64,000 nucleotides of DNA from Mycobacterium cookii (GTDB lineage Bacteria > Actinomycetota > Actinomycetes > Mycobacteriales > Mycobacteriaceae): contig NZ_AP022569.1 in NCBI RefSeq assembly GCF_010727945.1, positions 930,001-994,000 of the forward strand, read 5' to 3'. The position numbers and the translations under genes were made by a program. The notes under the pieces are model-generated. The model searched no databases. It worked only from the letters and a program-made list of their open reading frames with translations, and was not told the DNA's origin. Below are positions 54,581 through 63,360 of the stretch, piece by piece; position 1 is the first letter of the stretch; each line of letters opens with the position of its first letter.

Positions 54581-55837
54581 TCAGGTCGGTCGCACCGGTG
54601 CAAGCCGGTGCAACTGTGTCACGTGCCGGTCCGACAGTTCTTCCAGGCAACTGACGCCGAGCAGTTTCATCGTGCGGATCAGCTGCCCGGACAGGATGTC
54701 GAGCGCGCGACGAACGCCGGCCTCACCGCCGGCCATCAGCCCGTACAGATATGCCCGACCGATCAACGCGCAGCGCGCACCGAGCGCGACGGCGGCCACG
54801 ATGTCGGCACCGGACATGATGCCGGTGTCGACCAATATCTCGGTGTGCGCGCCGAGCTCGCGCGCCACCGCGGGCAGCAAATGAAACGGCACCGGGGCCC
54901 GATCGAGTTGCCGGCCGCCGTGATTGGACAACACGATGCCGTCGACGCCGACATCGACAGCCGCCCGCGCGTCGTCGAGGGTCTGGATGCCTTTGACGAC
55001 GAGTTTGCCCGGCCACTGCGCTTTGATCCATGCCAGGTCGTCGAAGGTCAGGCTCGGGTCGAACATCTGGTCCAGATACTCGCCGACCGTTCCCGACCAG
55101 CGATCCAGCGACGCGAAGGACAGCGGTTCGGTGGTCAGCAGGTCGAACCACCAGCGCGGCCGCACCGCGGCATCGAGCGTGGTCCGCAGCGTCAACGACG
55201 GCGGGATCGACATCCCGTTGCGCACGTCACGCAGTCGCGCACCGGCAACCGGGACGTCGACGGTAGCCAGCAACGTGTCGAAGCCGGCTTCGGCGGCGCG
55301 GCGCACCAACGCCATCGACCGGTCCCGGTCACGCCACATGTACAGCTGAAACCACTTGCGGCCCTGAGGCGCAGCGGCGACCACGTCTTCTATCGACGCG
55401 GTGCCCAGCGTCGACAGCGAGAACGGGATGCCGGCGCGCTCGGCAGCGCGGGCGCCGGCCACTTCGCCTTCGGTGTGCATCAGCCTGGTGAATCCGGTCG
55501 GCGCGATCGCGAACGGCAGCGCGACGGGCCCGCCCAGTACTTGCCATCCAGTCCGGACCGTGCTGACGTCGCGCAAAATCGTCGGATGAAACTCGATGTC
55601 GCGGAAGGCTTGTCGTGCCCGACCGAGAGAGATCTCGTCCTCGGCGGCGCCGTCGGTGTAGTCGAAGGCCGCGCGCGGCGTCCGCCGCTTGGCGATGCGG
55701 CGCAGATCATGGATGGTCTGGGCGTCGTCGAGCCGACGCTGCACGCGGTCGAACCGAGGTGTGCGGAATCGGATCAGCGGCGCAAAGTCGCGCACCTTCG
55801 GTATCCGCCGTTCGACCACTGTGTCAACGTAGGTCAT
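54581..55837 (-). CDS. lldD2: FMN-dependent L-lactate/alpha-hydroxy acid dehydrogenase LldD2
   Basis: A 418-residue flavoenzyme (Rv1872c type) that oxidises L-lactate to pyruvate at the membrane; the M. tuberculosis enzyme is required for growth on lactate. FMN and substrate motifs are intact: [30 protein letters not shown], the catalytic [14 protein letters not shown] and [13 protein letters not shown]. The best ATG (55837) directly abuts the ATG of the divergent DUF1810 gene (CAT-ATG). A GTG at 55819 would align with the homologue and leave 18 bp. The start therefore remains open. Confidence 0.93.
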   Translation of the reverse strand: MTYVDTVVERRIPKVRDFAPLIRFRTPRFDRVQRRLDDAQTIHDLRRIAKRRTPRAAFDYTDGAAEDEISLGRARQAFRDIEFHPTILRDVSTVRTGWQVLGGPVALPFAIAPTGFTRLMHTEGEVAGARAAERAGIPFSLSTLGTASIEDVVAAAPQGRKWFQLYMWRDRDRSMALVRRAAEAGFDTLLATVDVPVAGARLRDVRNGMSIPPSLTLRTTLDAAVRPRWWFDLLTTEPLSFASLDRWSGTVGEYLDQMFDPSLTFDDLAWIKAQWPGKLVVKGIQTLDDARAAVDVGVDGIVLSNHGGRQLDRAPVPFHLLPAVARELGAHTEILVDTGIMSGADIVAAVALGARCALIGRAYLYGLMAGGEAGVRRALDILSGQLIRTMKLLGVSCLEELSDRHVTQLHRLAPVRPT

Positions 55838-56269
55838 ATGCAATCCGCAAGCGACCCCTTCGATCTGCAGCGTTTCGTCGACGCGCAGGCACGGGTGTAC
55901 ACGCAAGTCGTCGACGAATTGCGGGCCGGCCACAAGCGCAGTCACTGGATTTGGTTTGTCTTCCCGCAGATCGCCGGCCTGGGCAGCAGCCCTACGGCGG
56001 CTCGCTACGCGATCTCCTCACTCGACGAGGCACGGGCCTATCTTCGCCACGACCTGCTCGGACCGCGGCTGCGCGAATGCACCCGGCTGGTCAACGCGGT
56101 CCAGGACCGCTCGATCGGGCAGATCTTCGGGTCGCCCGACGACATGAAGGTGCGGTCGTCGATGACGTTGTTCGGCCGCGCGACTGACGACAACAGCGAG
56201 TTCGTCGAGCTGCTGGCGCGCTATTACGATGGCGAGGAGGATCCGCTGACGCTTCAGCGGTTGTCGTGA
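55838..56269 (+). CDS. DUF1810 family protein
   Basis: A 143-residue all-helical protein of the DUF1810 family ([71 protein letters not shown]). Function is unknown. Its ATG is directly back to back with that of lldD2, leaving no room for a leader unless each promoter lies inside the other gene. Its 3' end overlaps the convergent GH13 gene by 16 bp. Confidence 0.9.
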   Translation: MQSASDPFDLQRFVDAQARVYTQVVDELRAGHKRSHWIWFVFPQIAGLGSSPTAARYAISSLDEARAYLRHDLLGPRLRECTRLVNAVQDRSIGQIFGSPDDMKVRSSMTLFGRATDDNSEFVELLARYYDGEEDPLTLQRLS

Positions 56270-57537
56270 ACCGGCCGCAGAACCCGCCAGCCGTGCGGCT
56301 CGACGGACACCGAGTCGACGGACTCCGGCGGCGGTGCCCCGCTTCCGGCGATCACCTCCGCCGAGCCGGAGTCCAGCCGCACTTCCATGTTCTTGTCGTC
56401 GATGTTGAGCGCGACGACCAGAGACTGGTCACCGTGGCTGGTCCGGTACAGGTATTGCCGGTTCTCCAGCCGCAGTGCGGAGGTCGAGGCGCGGTGCAGC
56501 CACGGGTGGCGGCGTCGCATCCCGATCAGGTACTGATGAAGAGACCATATTTCGAGCCCGCGAGAATCGAGTTGTGCTGGGGGAGTGCCGAATTCTGGAC
56601 GCACCGCATCGTCGCCGCCGAATCGCTCTTCTTTGATCCCCTGGTATCCGAACTCGTCGCCCGCGTAGATACTGGGGACCCCGCCCACCGTCATCAGGAT
56701 CACCAATGCGTGCGCGAGATGCTCGGGGCGCTGAAGCCGGCTCGCGATCCGAGTCACGTCGTGGTTGCCGATGAACGTCAGCGGCGCAAAGCTTGTCACA
56801 AAGTCGCTGTGCCGCTGCAGCGCATGATCCAGCTCGAAGAAGTTTCCGTCGTTCAGCCCGCTCCAGATCGCCTTCCACAGCTCGTACTGGGTGACCGAGT
56901 CGAATCCGGCTTCGCGAACGGCGGAAGCGTAGTCACCGTGAATCAGCTCGCCGACGAACCACGCCTCGGGGTGACGCCGGCGGACCCTTGGCAGCACCGT
57001 CGCCCAAAAACTCTGCGGCACAGCGTATGCAGCGTCCAGCCGCCACCCGTCGGCTCCGCGCCGAAGCCAGTGCGCCATCACGTCGGCGACGTAATCGACG
57101 ACGTCGGGATTGTCGTGGTTCAACGTCAGCAGGTCGCCATGGCCTTCGAAGGTGTGAAATCTGCCTGGGCGCCCGCGCAACCAGCGCGCGTCGGCGTCGA
57201 ACTCGAAGCCGACGTGGTTAAACACCCCGTCGAGCAGTACCCGTAGGCCCCGCCGCCGCGCCTCGGTGATCAGATGGTCGAAATCATCGTCGTCACCGAG
57301 CCGCGGATCAATGCGGTAGTGGTCGGTGGTGTCGTAACCGTGTGTGCGCGAAGCGAAGATCGGTCCCAGCGCGATCCCCGATGCACCGAGCTCGATGGCG
57401 TGGTCGAACCAGCCGGCTATCCGACGCAGTCGGTGCTCACCGGGTTCCGGCGGGGTATCAGCAGGGAAAGCACCGACGAAGCCCAGCGGATAGACATGCC
57501 ACCAGATCACATGCTCAACCCAGGCGGGCGCGGTCAA
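56254..57537 (-). CDS. GH13 alpha-amylase-type glycoside hydrolase
   Basis: A 427-residue GH13 enzyme with a TIM barrel and a C-terminal beta domain. Catalytic residues are in GWRLDAAY (nucleophile Asp), FVGELIHG (acid/base Glu) and FIGNHDVTRI (stabilising Asp). No secretion signal is seen, so it acts in the cytosol, perhaps on glycogen- or trehalose-type glucans. The start is most likely TTG 57537, whose last bases form the stop (TTGA) of the deaminase gene upstream; longer frames overlap that gene fully. Last gene of the apparent ahpC-ahpD-deaminase-GH13 run. Confidence 0.85.
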   Translation of the reverse strand: MTAPAWVEHVIWWHVYPLGFVGAFPADTPPEPGEHRLRRIAGWFDHAIELGASGIALGPIFASRTHGYDTTDHYRIDPRLGDDDDFDHLITEARRRGLRVLLDGVFNHVGFEFDADARWLRGRPGRFHTFEGHGDLLTLNHDNPDVVDYVADVMAHWLRRGADGWRLDAAYAVPQSFWATVLPRVRRRHPEAWFVGELIHGDYASAVREAGFDSVTQYELWKAIWSGLNDGNFFELDHALQRHSDFVTSFAPLTFIGNHDVTRIASRLQRPEHLAHALVILMTVGGVPSIYAGDEFGYQGIKEERFGGDDAVRPEFGTPPAQLDSRGLEIWSLHQYLIGMRRRHPWLHRASTSALRLENRQYLYRTSHGDQSLVVALNIDDKNMEVRLDSGSAEVIAGSGAPPPESVDSVSVEPHGWRVLRPVHDNR

Positions 57538-58013
57538 CGGCGGTACCTGGCCTCGTACAGGGTTCTCATCTCGTCCTCGAGTTCGGGCGCCGGTCCGTCG
57601 GCCACCACCCGGGGCACGACCGTGCCGATCGGCAGCATCGCCACCGGCGGTGCTGGTGCGTCCCACTCAGCCAGCCAGCCGGTCAACTGAGCGCACGACG
57701 TTGCATACACGATGCGCCCCAGCCCGGCCCAGGCGTGCGCTGCGGCGCACATCGGGCATTGCTCACACGATGTGTACACGGTCGCCCGAATGCGTTGCAC
57801 CGGAGCCAGATTCGCGACCGCCCAGCGGGTGACACCCAGCTCCGCGTGCAGGGTCAGGTCGTTGTCGGTGGTGCGGTTGAAGTCCTCGTAGAGAATCCGG
57901 CCGTCCGAGCCGACCAGCATCGCACCGAAGGGCGCGTGACCCTGCTCCAGTGCGATGCGGGCCAACTCGACGCAACGGCGCAGCCGATGCACATCGACTT
58001 GGCTGACCACCAC
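57534..58013 (-). CDS. Cytidine/deoxycytidylate deaminase family protein (nucleoside deaminase)
   Basis: A 159-residue zinc deaminase fold with HAELGV (zinc His and catalytic Glu) and CEQCPMCAAAH (zinc cysteines). The form resembles guanine deaminase/tRNA-adenosine deaminase-like proteins of plant and bacterial type. The substrate is not determinable. GTG start. It lies 21 bp after ahpD on the same strand and overlaps the GH13 start by 4 bp. Confidence 0.87.
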   Translation of the reverse strand: MVVSQVDVHRLRRCVELARIALEQGHAPFGAMLVGSDGRILYEDFNRTTDNDLTLHAELGVTRWAVANLAPVQRIRATVYTSCEQCPMCAAAHAWAGLGRIVYATSCAQLTGWLAEWDAPAPPVAMLPIGTVVPRVVADGPAPELEDEMRTLYEARYRR

Positions 58014-58034
58014 AGCCGAAGTCTACGGGCGGTG

Positions 58035-58571
58035 CTATCCGGTGGCGGCCAGCGTTTGCGCGGTGGTGATCGCCTGGGCGACCCCGGCGACGATGGCCGC
58101 GACCTTCAACGACTCCAGGATCGCTTCCCGCTCGACGCCGGCCTCGCGCAGCGTGTGCTCGTGGGCGACCACGCAGTGCGAACACCCGTTGATCGACGAC
58201 ACCGCGAACGACCACAGTTCGAAATTGGCCTTGTCCGCGCCCGGATTCCCGATGATGTTCATCCGCAAGCCAGGACGAAGGTCGTCGTACTTGCCGTCGA
58301 GGAAGCCCCGGCCGCGATAGAACACGTTGTTCATGCCCATGATCGACGCGGCGCCCAGCGCCGCCTGGTAGGCCTCCGACGACAAGTTGTCCGCCGCCTC
58401 GGCGCCGATCTCGGCCAGCACCTGGGTATTCCGGGTCGCCGCGGCACTGGCCAGCAAGGTGCCCCACAGCTGCTCGGAGTTCAGCACCGTGCTGCGGCTG
58501 ATCGAGCCGAGGTTGAGCTTAAGGTCCTTGGCGTATTCAGGGAGCGCGTCTTTGAGATTGTCGATGCTCAT
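58035..58571 (-). CDS. ahpD: Alkyl hydroperoxide reductase AhpD
   Basis: A 178-residue carboxymuconolactone-decarboxylase-fold disulfide reductase that recycles AhpC using lipoylated SucB and Lpd. The redox motif is [12 protein letters not shown] (CxxC with the proton-relay His/Glu). The ATG is two bases after the ahpC stop, so the pair is coupled as in M. tuberculosis. Confidence 0.95.
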   Translation of the reverse strand: MSIDNLKDALPEYAKDLKLNLGSISRSTVLNSEQLWGTLLASAAATRNTQVLAEIGAEAADNLSSEAYQAALGAASIMGMNNVFYRGRGFLDGKYDDLRPGLRMNIIGNPGADKANFELWSFAVSSINGCSHCVVAHEHTLREAGVEREAILESLKVAAIVAGVAQAITTAQTLAATG

Positions 58572-58573
58572 GA

Positions 58574-59161
58574 TCAGGCCGATGCCTTGAGCAACTCGCC
58601 GGCGTCGATCGTCGGGTCGCCCTTCTTCCAGTTGCACGCGCACAGTTCGTCGGACTGCAGGGCGTCGAGCACCCGCAGCACCTCGTCCACGTTGCGCCCC
58701 ACCGAACCGGCGGTCACCGACACGAACTGGATTTCGTTGTTCGGGTCGACGATGAAGGTCACCCGGTCGGCGACGCCGTCGGCGTTCAGTGCCCCGGTGG
58801 CCTCGGACAGGTCGCGCTTGAGGTCAGACAGCATCGGGAAGGGCAGCTTCTTCAGGTCTTCGTGCTGCGCCCGCCACTGGAAGTGCACGAACTCGTTGTC
58901 GACCGAGACGCCGAGCACCTGGGCGTCGCGGTCGATGAACTCGTCGTTGAGCTTTCCGAACGCGGCGATCTCGGTGGGGCAGACGAAGGTGAAGTCCTTC
59001 GGCCAGAAGAACACGACCCGCCACTTGCCCTCGAAGTCGCCACTGGAGATTGTGGTGAAGTAATCCTCGGGCTGCTTGGCGTCAACCTTGGTGAGGTCGC
59101 CACCGATCAACGCGGTCAGTCGGTAGGCGGGGAACTGGTCGCCGATGGTCAGCAGTGCCAT
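58574..59161 (-). CDS. ahpC: Peroxiredoxin AhpC
   Basis: A 195-residue 2-Cys peroxiredoxin that reduces organic peroxides and peroxynitrite. The peroxidatic Cys is in FTFVCPTE, and the C-terminal resolving cysteines are in ELCACNW, the three-Cys arrangement of mycobacterial AhpC. The ATG at 59161 follows GAGGAGCG. It is divergent from an intact oxyR, unlike M. tuberculosis, where oxyR is a pseudogene and AhpC is normally silent. Regulated peroxide induction is therefore expected here. Confidence 0.96.
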   Translation of the reverse strand: MALLTIGDQFPAYRLTALIGGDLTKVDAKQPEDYFTTISSGDFEGKWRVVFFWPKDFTFVCPTEIAAFGKLNDEFIDRDAQVLGVSVDNEFVHFQWRAQHEDLKKLPFPMLSDLKRDLSEATGALNADGVADRVTFIVDPNNEIQFVSVTAGSVGRNVDEVLRVLDALQSDELCACNWKKGDPTIDAGELLKASA

Positions 59162-59268
59162 GAGTCGCTCCTCAGTCAATTTGGATTAAGTCAAGATTTG
59201 ATCTTGACACCATCTTGCCTGATCGGGACTTTGAACAAAAGGTGATCTTTCCCACTATATTGATAAGT

Positions 59269-60204
59269 ATGACCGATAAGACTTATCAGCCCACGATTGC
59301 TGGCCTGCGGGCCTTCGTCGCCGTGGCGGAGAAGCAGCATTTCGGCAGTGCTGCAATGACTCTCGGCGTCAGCCAGTCGACTCTCTCGCAGGCCCTGTCC
59401 GCGCTGGAGACCGGTCTGGGTGTGCCGCTGATCGAGCGCTCCACCCGCCGGGTCTTTCTCACCTCGGAAGGCAGGCAGCTGCTGCCGCAGGCCCAAGCGG
59501 TGATCGAGGCGGCCACCGCATTCTCGGCGGCGGCCGCGGGTGCGTCCGACCCGCTGCAGGGCAGCATCCGGCTGGGCCTGATTCCGACGGTGGCGCCGTA
59601 CGTGCTGCCGACTCTGCTCGCCGGCCTGGCCGACCAGTTGCCCGGCCTGAGCTTGCGGCTCATCGAAGACCAGACCGAGCGACTGCTCGGCGGCTTGCGC
59701 GATGGGTCCGTCGACGCGGCGCTCATCGCGCTACCGGCCGAGACCAGCGGCATCACCGAAATACCGATCTACGACGAGGATTTCGTACTCGCGCTGCCGC
59801 CCGGGCATCCGCTGGCGGGCAAGCGGCGCGTGCAGCCAACCGCGCTCGCGGACCTGCCGCTGCTGCTGCTCGACGAGGGGCACTGCCTGCGCGACCAGGC
59901 CCTCGATGTGTGCCGCAAGGCGGGCGTGCACGCCGACCTGGCCAACACCAGGGCGGCATCGCTGGCGACCGCGGTGCAGTGCGTGACGGGCGGGCTGGGC
60001 GTCACGTTGATCCCGCAAAGTGCGGTGCCCGTCGAGACCGCCCGCAGCCGGCTGGAGCTGGCCTATTTCGCTACGCCCCGTCCCGGCCGCCGCATCGGGC
60101 TGGTCTTCCGATCGTCCAGCGGCCGCGAGGCACCGTATCGGCAGCTCGCCGGGCTCATGGGCGAGCTGTTGTGCGGCGACAAGCAGGTTCGCCCGGCCCG
60201 GTAG
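59269..60204 (+). CDS. oxyR: LysR-family peroxide sensor OxyR (intact)
   Basis: A 311-residue LysR regulator with an N-terminal HTH ([32 protein letters not shown], in adjoining helices) and a C-terminal sensor domain that keeps both redox cysteines in [14 protein letters not shown], matching Cys199 and Cys208 of E. coli OxyR. The start at 59269 agrees with other mycobacterial OxyR proteins (MxDKxYQPxIAGLRAF). The gene is divergent from ahpC, with 107 bp between the start codons. All codons are open, so the gene is not decayed. Confidence 0.94.
   Translation: MTDKTYQPTIAGLRAFVAVAEKQHFGSAAMTLGVSQSTLSQALSALETGLGVPLIERSTRRVFLTSEGRQLLPQAQAVIEAATAFSAAAAGASDPLQGSIRLGLIPTVAPYVLPTLLAGLADQLPGLSLRLIEDQTERLLGGLRDGSVDAALIALPAETSGITEIPIYDEDFVLALPPGHPLAGKRRVQPTALADLPLLLLDEGHCLRDQALDVCRKAGVHADLANTRAASLATAVQCVTGGLGVTLIPQSAVPVETARSRLELAYFATPRPGRRIGLVFRSSSGREAPYRQLAGLMGELLCGDKQVRPAR
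59275..59287. promoter_or_regulatory. GATAAG-A-CTTATC palindrome at the oxyR start
   Basis: A perfect 6-bp inverted repeat (GATAAGACTTATC) spans codons 3-7 of oxyR, with another GATAAG at 59262-59267, exactly 13 bp upstream. The cluster lies in the ahpC-oxyR control region and is a candidate OxyR autoregulatory site. The codons involved are conserved in orthologues, so coding constraint is an alternative explanation. Confidence 0.4.
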
Positions 60205-60238
60205 CGACCGGGATGTGAACGTGTTCTAGTTTCGCCTC

Positions 60239-60865
60239 ATGTTGGACTTCACGCTGGAGAACATCAGCGCCGAGGACGTCGAACGACTGCGTGCCGTCTA
60301 CGAGCCGCTGGCCCAGTCGGTCCGGGAGCTCATCGACGCCACGGTCCGGACCCAGGTGGAGGCCGCCGACGTCGCGGTGGCCAAAGCCGAAATCGACGCG
60401 GCCACCGCCCGTTTACGCCGTAAGCAGCTCGACGGCTCGTTCGGGGTTCGCTACCTGGCCAGCGGCGAGCGGATGGCCTGGGGTAACGCCGTCATCGGTA
60501 TCCGCAATCCGATCGCGCCGCCGGTGGAGATCCAGCACGACAGCTCGGGCACCTCGTGGTGCGATTTTCATCTCGGCGCCGCGTACGAAGGGCCGCCCGG
60601 TCATGTGCACGGCGGAGTCGCCGCCCTGATACTCGACCATCTACTGGGCGAGGCCGCCAGCGACGGCATCAACCCGCGGCTGACCGGGACGATCAGCTTT
60701 CGCTACTTGCGCGCCACCCGACTCGGGGACCTGCACGCCGAAGCCGCGACCACCCGCGTCGACGGGGTGAAAACCTTCGCGGCGGGCCACCTCGCCGACG
60801 ACCATGGCGTGACCGTCGAAGCCGAAGGCGTGTTCATCCAGCCACGCTGGGCCCGCGGCGAGTAG
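60239..60865 (+). CDS. Hotdog-fold thioesterase
   Basis: A 208-residue protein with a helical N-terminal extension (residues 1-65) and a PaaI/THEM4-type hotdog domain (GPPGHVHGGVAALILDHLLGEAA, HGG about residue 124). It probably cleaves an acyl-CoA thioester. It starts a plus-strand run with the next two genes (11 and 10 bp gaps), suggesting a small acyl-CoA-linked operon. Confidence 0.85.
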   Translation: MLDFTLENISAEDVERLRAVYEPLAQSVRELIDATVRTQVEAADVAVAKAEIDAATARLRRKQLDGSFGVRYLASGERMAWGNAVIGIRNPIAPPVEIQHDSSGTSWCDFHLGAAYEGPPGHVHGGVAALILDHLLGEAASDGINPRLTGTISFRYLRATRLGDLHAEAATTRVDGVKTFAAGHLADDHGVTVEAEGVFIQPRWARGE

Positions 60866-60876
60866 GAGGCAAGGCG

Positions 60877-61575
60877 ATGGAGAAAGTCGTCGCGGTGCTG
60901 ATGGCCGCCGACCGGGACGACGACTGGTGCCAACGCCAGCGCGGACCGGTCGCCGAGGCGATCCTCGAACTCGGCGTGACCGGCCTGACCGTCAATGTCC
61001 GCGACGCGGCGGTCCGCCATTCACTGATGACGCTGACGACGCTCGATCCGCCGGGGGCCGCGGTGGTGAGCATGTGGACCCAACAGTGCTACGGCGACCA
61101 GATCGCCGCGGCGCTCGAGGTGCTGACGGCCGAGTGCGATGCGCTCGCCGCGTATCTGGTGACCGAGTCCGTCCCGCTGCTCGCACCGCTCGAATTAGGC
61201 AGTCGAACAACAGGTTTGGCGAACATTGCGCTGTTGCGCCGACCCGCCGGGCTTGACCGGGGGACCTGGCTGCAGCGCTGGCAGCACGACCACACCCAAG
61301 TGGCGATCGAAACCCAGTCCACCTTCGGCTACACCCAGAACGCCGTGGTGCGCCCGCTGACCCCGCATGCGCCGGAACTGGCAGGCATCGTCGAAGAATT
61401 GTTCCCGGTTGAGGCGATCACCGATCTGAAGGCGTTCTTCGGTGCGTCGGACGACACCGACCTACAGCAACGGCTATCTCGAATGGTCGCCAGCACAACC
61501 GCTTTCGGCGCCAACGAGAACATCGACACCATCCCGACCAGTCGCTACGTGCTGAAGACGCCTTTCAACAGTTGA
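60877..61575 (+). CDS. EthD-like conserved protein
   Basis: A 232-residue protein of two weak ferredoxin-like halves (KVVAVLMAADRDDDW and NIALLRRPAGLDRGTWLQRWQHDHTQVAIETQ). The second resembles EthD/dimeric alpha-beta barrel proteins. No catalytic motif can be named. GGAGGC precedes the ATG. It lies between a thioesterase and an enoyl-CoA hydratase gene, so a role in degradation of some CoA-bound compound is inferred from context. Confidence 0.75.
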   Translation: MEKVVAVLMAADRDDDWCQRQRGPVAEAILELGVTGLTVNVRDAAVRHSLMTLTTLDPPGAAVVSMWTQQCYGDQIAAALEVLTAECDALAAYLVTESVPLLAPLELGSRTTGLANIALLRRPAGLDRGTWLQRWQHDHTQVAIETQSTFGYTQNAVVRPLTPHAPELAGIVEELFPVEAITDLKAFFGASDDTDLQQRLSRMVASTTAFGANENIDTIPTSRYVLKTPFNS

Positions 61576-61585
61576 GGAGACGCCG

Positions 61586-62344
61586 GTGATACTCAAGGTC
61601 GACGATGAGAATCGGGTCCGTACGCTCACCCTGAACCGGCCCGACGCGCTCAACGCGTTCAATGAGGCGCTCTACGAGGCCACCGCCGCGGCGCTCACAT
61701 CTGCCGCCGCCGACCCGGACGTCGCGGTCGTGCTGTTGACCGGGGCCGGACGCGCGTTCAGCGCCGGCAATGACCTCAAGGAGATGCAGGCTCGCATCAC
61801 CGACCCCGAAATGGCCAACCAAGGCTCGCATTTCACCACGATGATCGAGGCGCTGACGCACTTTCCCAAGCCGCTGGTCTGCGCCGTGAACGGTGTCGGC
61901 GTCGGGATCGGCGCCACCATCCTGGGTTATGCCGACCTGGTCTTCATGTCCTCGATGGCCCGGCTCAAGTGCCCGTTCACCAGCTTGGGCGTCGCTCCGG
62001 AGGCGGCGTCGTCGTATCTGATGCCGCAGTTGATCGGCCGGCAGAACGCTGCATGGCTGTTGATGTCCTCGGAGTGGGTCGACGCCGACGAAGCCCGTTC
62101 GATGGGCCTGGCGTGGAAGGTCTGCGAGCCCGATCAGTTGATCGCACAGGCCCGCAGTTACGCCGAAACGCTTGCCTCGCGTCCGATTCCGAGCCTGATC
62201 GCGGTCAAGCAATCGATGGTCGAACCCATCCGCTCCGAGATCGCGGCGGCGACCGAGCGGGAAAACGCGCATTTTGCAGAGCTTTTGGGTGGTCAGGCGA
62301 ACGCGGCAGCGCTCGCGGATTTCACCGCGAAGAAGCAGAGTTGA
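61586..62344 (+). CDS. Enoyl-CoA hydratase/isomerase family protein
   Basis: A 252-residue crotonase-fold enzyme with the oxyanion-hole segments GAGRAFSAGNDLKEM and AVNGVGVGIGATILGYADLVFMS. The usual catalytic Glu of hydratases in the second segment region is replaced by SLGVAPEAASS (one Glu present), so isomerase activity is equally possible. GTG start behind GAGGAGACG. Last gene of the thioesterase-EthD run; it converges on bfd with 3 bp between the stops. Confidence 0.9.
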   Translation: MILKVDDENRVRTLTLNRPDALNAFNEALYEATAAALTSAAADPDVAVVLLTGAGRAFSAGNDLKEMQARITDPEMANQGSHFTTMIEALTHFPKPLVCAVNGVGVGIGATILGYADLVFMSSMARLKCPFTSLGVAPEAASSYLMPQLIGRQNAAWLLMSSEWVDADEARSMGLAWKVCEPDQLIAQARSYAETLASRPIPSLIAVKQSMVEPIRSEIAAATERENAHFAELLGGQANAAALADFTAKKQS

Positions 62345-62347
62345 TCG

Positions 62348-62530
62348 CTACGAGCCGGTCGGCTGCAGTTGTGCGGCGGCCTCGATGATGGCCCGCACGG
62401 TGCGCCGGCAACGTCCACAGTCCAGGCCCGCTCCACACTTTGTGGCGACCTCTTTGGACGTCGATGCCCCTTGGGCGACCACCTCGGAAACGGTCTGGCT
62501 GGTGACCCCTTCGCACAGGCACACGTACAT
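62348..62530 (-). CDS. bfd: Bacterioferritin-associated ferredoxin (BFD-like [2Fe-2S] protein)
   Basis: A 60-residue ferredoxin with the BFD cysteine pattern: Cys4 and Cys6 (CLC), Cys38 and Cys41 (CGRC), plus an extra Cys32. Bfd supplies electrons that release Fe(II) from bacterioferritin. It is divergent from bfrA, 271 bp away, and has an IdeR box 47 bp upstream. That pairing of storage protein and release factor fits coordinated iron control. Confidence 0.92.
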   Translation of the reverse strand: MYVCLCEGVTSQTVSEVVAQGASTSKEVATKCGAGLDCGRCRRTVRAIIEAAAQLQPTGS

Positions 62531-62577
62531 CAGCGAACCCCCGTTGCCTGGGTTTCTGATGACCGGTCAGCCAGCAT

Positions 62578-62596
62578 GTAGGGAAGTCTAACCTAA
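62578..62596 (-). promoter_or_regulatory. IdeR iron box upstream of bfd
   Basis: Read on the minus strand, TTAGGTTAGACTTCCCTAC matches the IdeR consensus at 15 of 19 positions, with a perfect left half. It lies 47 bp upstream of the bfd ATG and within the bfd-bfrA divergent region. IdeR may repress bfd in high iron and, as at bfrB in M. tuberculosis, activate the ferritin side. Confidence 0.75.
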
Positions 62597-62621
62597 CTTC
62601 CTTCGCGAAGGCTATCCTTAC

Positions 62622-62640
62622 TTAGGTAAGGCTTTGACCA
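62622..62640 (+). promoter_or_regulatory. Possible second, degenerate IdeR box on the bfrA side
   Basis: TTAGGTAAGGCTTTGACCA keeps the left half and centre of an IdeR box (12 of 19 positions) but a poor right half. It lies 26 bp from the bfd-side box. Paired boxes are known at IdeR-activated ferritin promoters, so it is worth noting although weak alone. Confidence 0.35.
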
Positions 62641-62801
62641 GCACTTTTAGTGAAATTGGTCCGGCCACACCGGGCGAATCAGCGCGCCGACAGCCGTAGA
62701 CTCGACTACGTTCATGGACGGCGCGTGGTGATGTTCCAGCCCAACTTCACTGTCGACCGCCGCGACTCGAAACAAGTCTCAGGGGACATGGAGGAGCGAT
62801 C

Positions 62802-63299
62802 ATGCAAGGTGATCCTGATGTTTTGCGCCTGCTCAACGAGCAGCTGACCAGCGAGCTGACTGCGATCAACCAGTACTTCCTGCATTCCAAGATGCAGGAG
62901 AACTGGGGATTCACCGAATTGGCCGGCCACACTCGTGCAGAGTCGTTCGACGAAATGCGGCACGCCGAGGCCATCACCGACCGGATCCTGCTGCTCGACG
63001 GGCTGCCAAACTACCAGCGGCTCTTCTCATTACGCATCGGTCAGACGCTGCGCGAGCAGTTCGAAGCCGACTTGGCGATCGAGTACGACGTGCTGAACCG
63101 TCTGAAGCCGGGCGTCATCATGTGCCGCGAGAAGCAGGACTCGACCAGCGCCAGCCTGCTGGAGGGCATCATCGCCGACGAGGAGAACCACGTCGACTAC
63201 CTGGAGACGCAGCTTCAGTTGATGGACAAGCTCGGCGAAGAGCTGTACTCCGCTCAGTGCGTCTCGCGTCCACCGACAACGGGTCAGGCCGGCGACTGA
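62802..63299 (+). CDS. bfrA: Heme-binding bacterioferritin BfrA
   Basis: A 165-residue bacterioferritin (Rv1876) that stores iron in a 24-subunit shell with heme at subunit interfaces. Ferroxidase ligands are visible in LTSELTAINQYF, ESFDEMRHAE (Glu and His) and ADEENHVDYLE; the heme Met is in the MRHAE helix region. The ATG follows GGAGGAGCG. It is expected to be under IdeR control. In M. tuberculosis bfrA mRNA is a target of the sRNA MrsI, whose candidate gene lies at 26258 in this window. The leader also holds CTCAGG (62778-62783). Confidence 0.96.
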   Translation: MQGDPDVLRLLNEQLTSELTAINQYFLHSKMQENWGFTELAGHTRAESFDEMRHAEAITDRILLLDGLPNYQRLFSLRIGQTLREQFEADLAIEYDVLNRLKPGVIMCREKQDSTSASLLEGIIADEENHVDYLETQLQLMDKLGEELYSAQCVSRPPTTGQAGD

Positions 63300-63360
63300 G
63301 GCGCCGAAGCGCTTTGGCTGGCGGGGCCAAGTCGGCCCTCGCCAGCCAAAGCGACCGAGA

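Noticed and set aside
54608..55837. Plus-strand open frame opposite lldD2, continuous with DUF1810
   Set aside because: Only the part from ATG 55838 codes for DUF1810. The upstream extension is antisense to lldD2 and has no family features.
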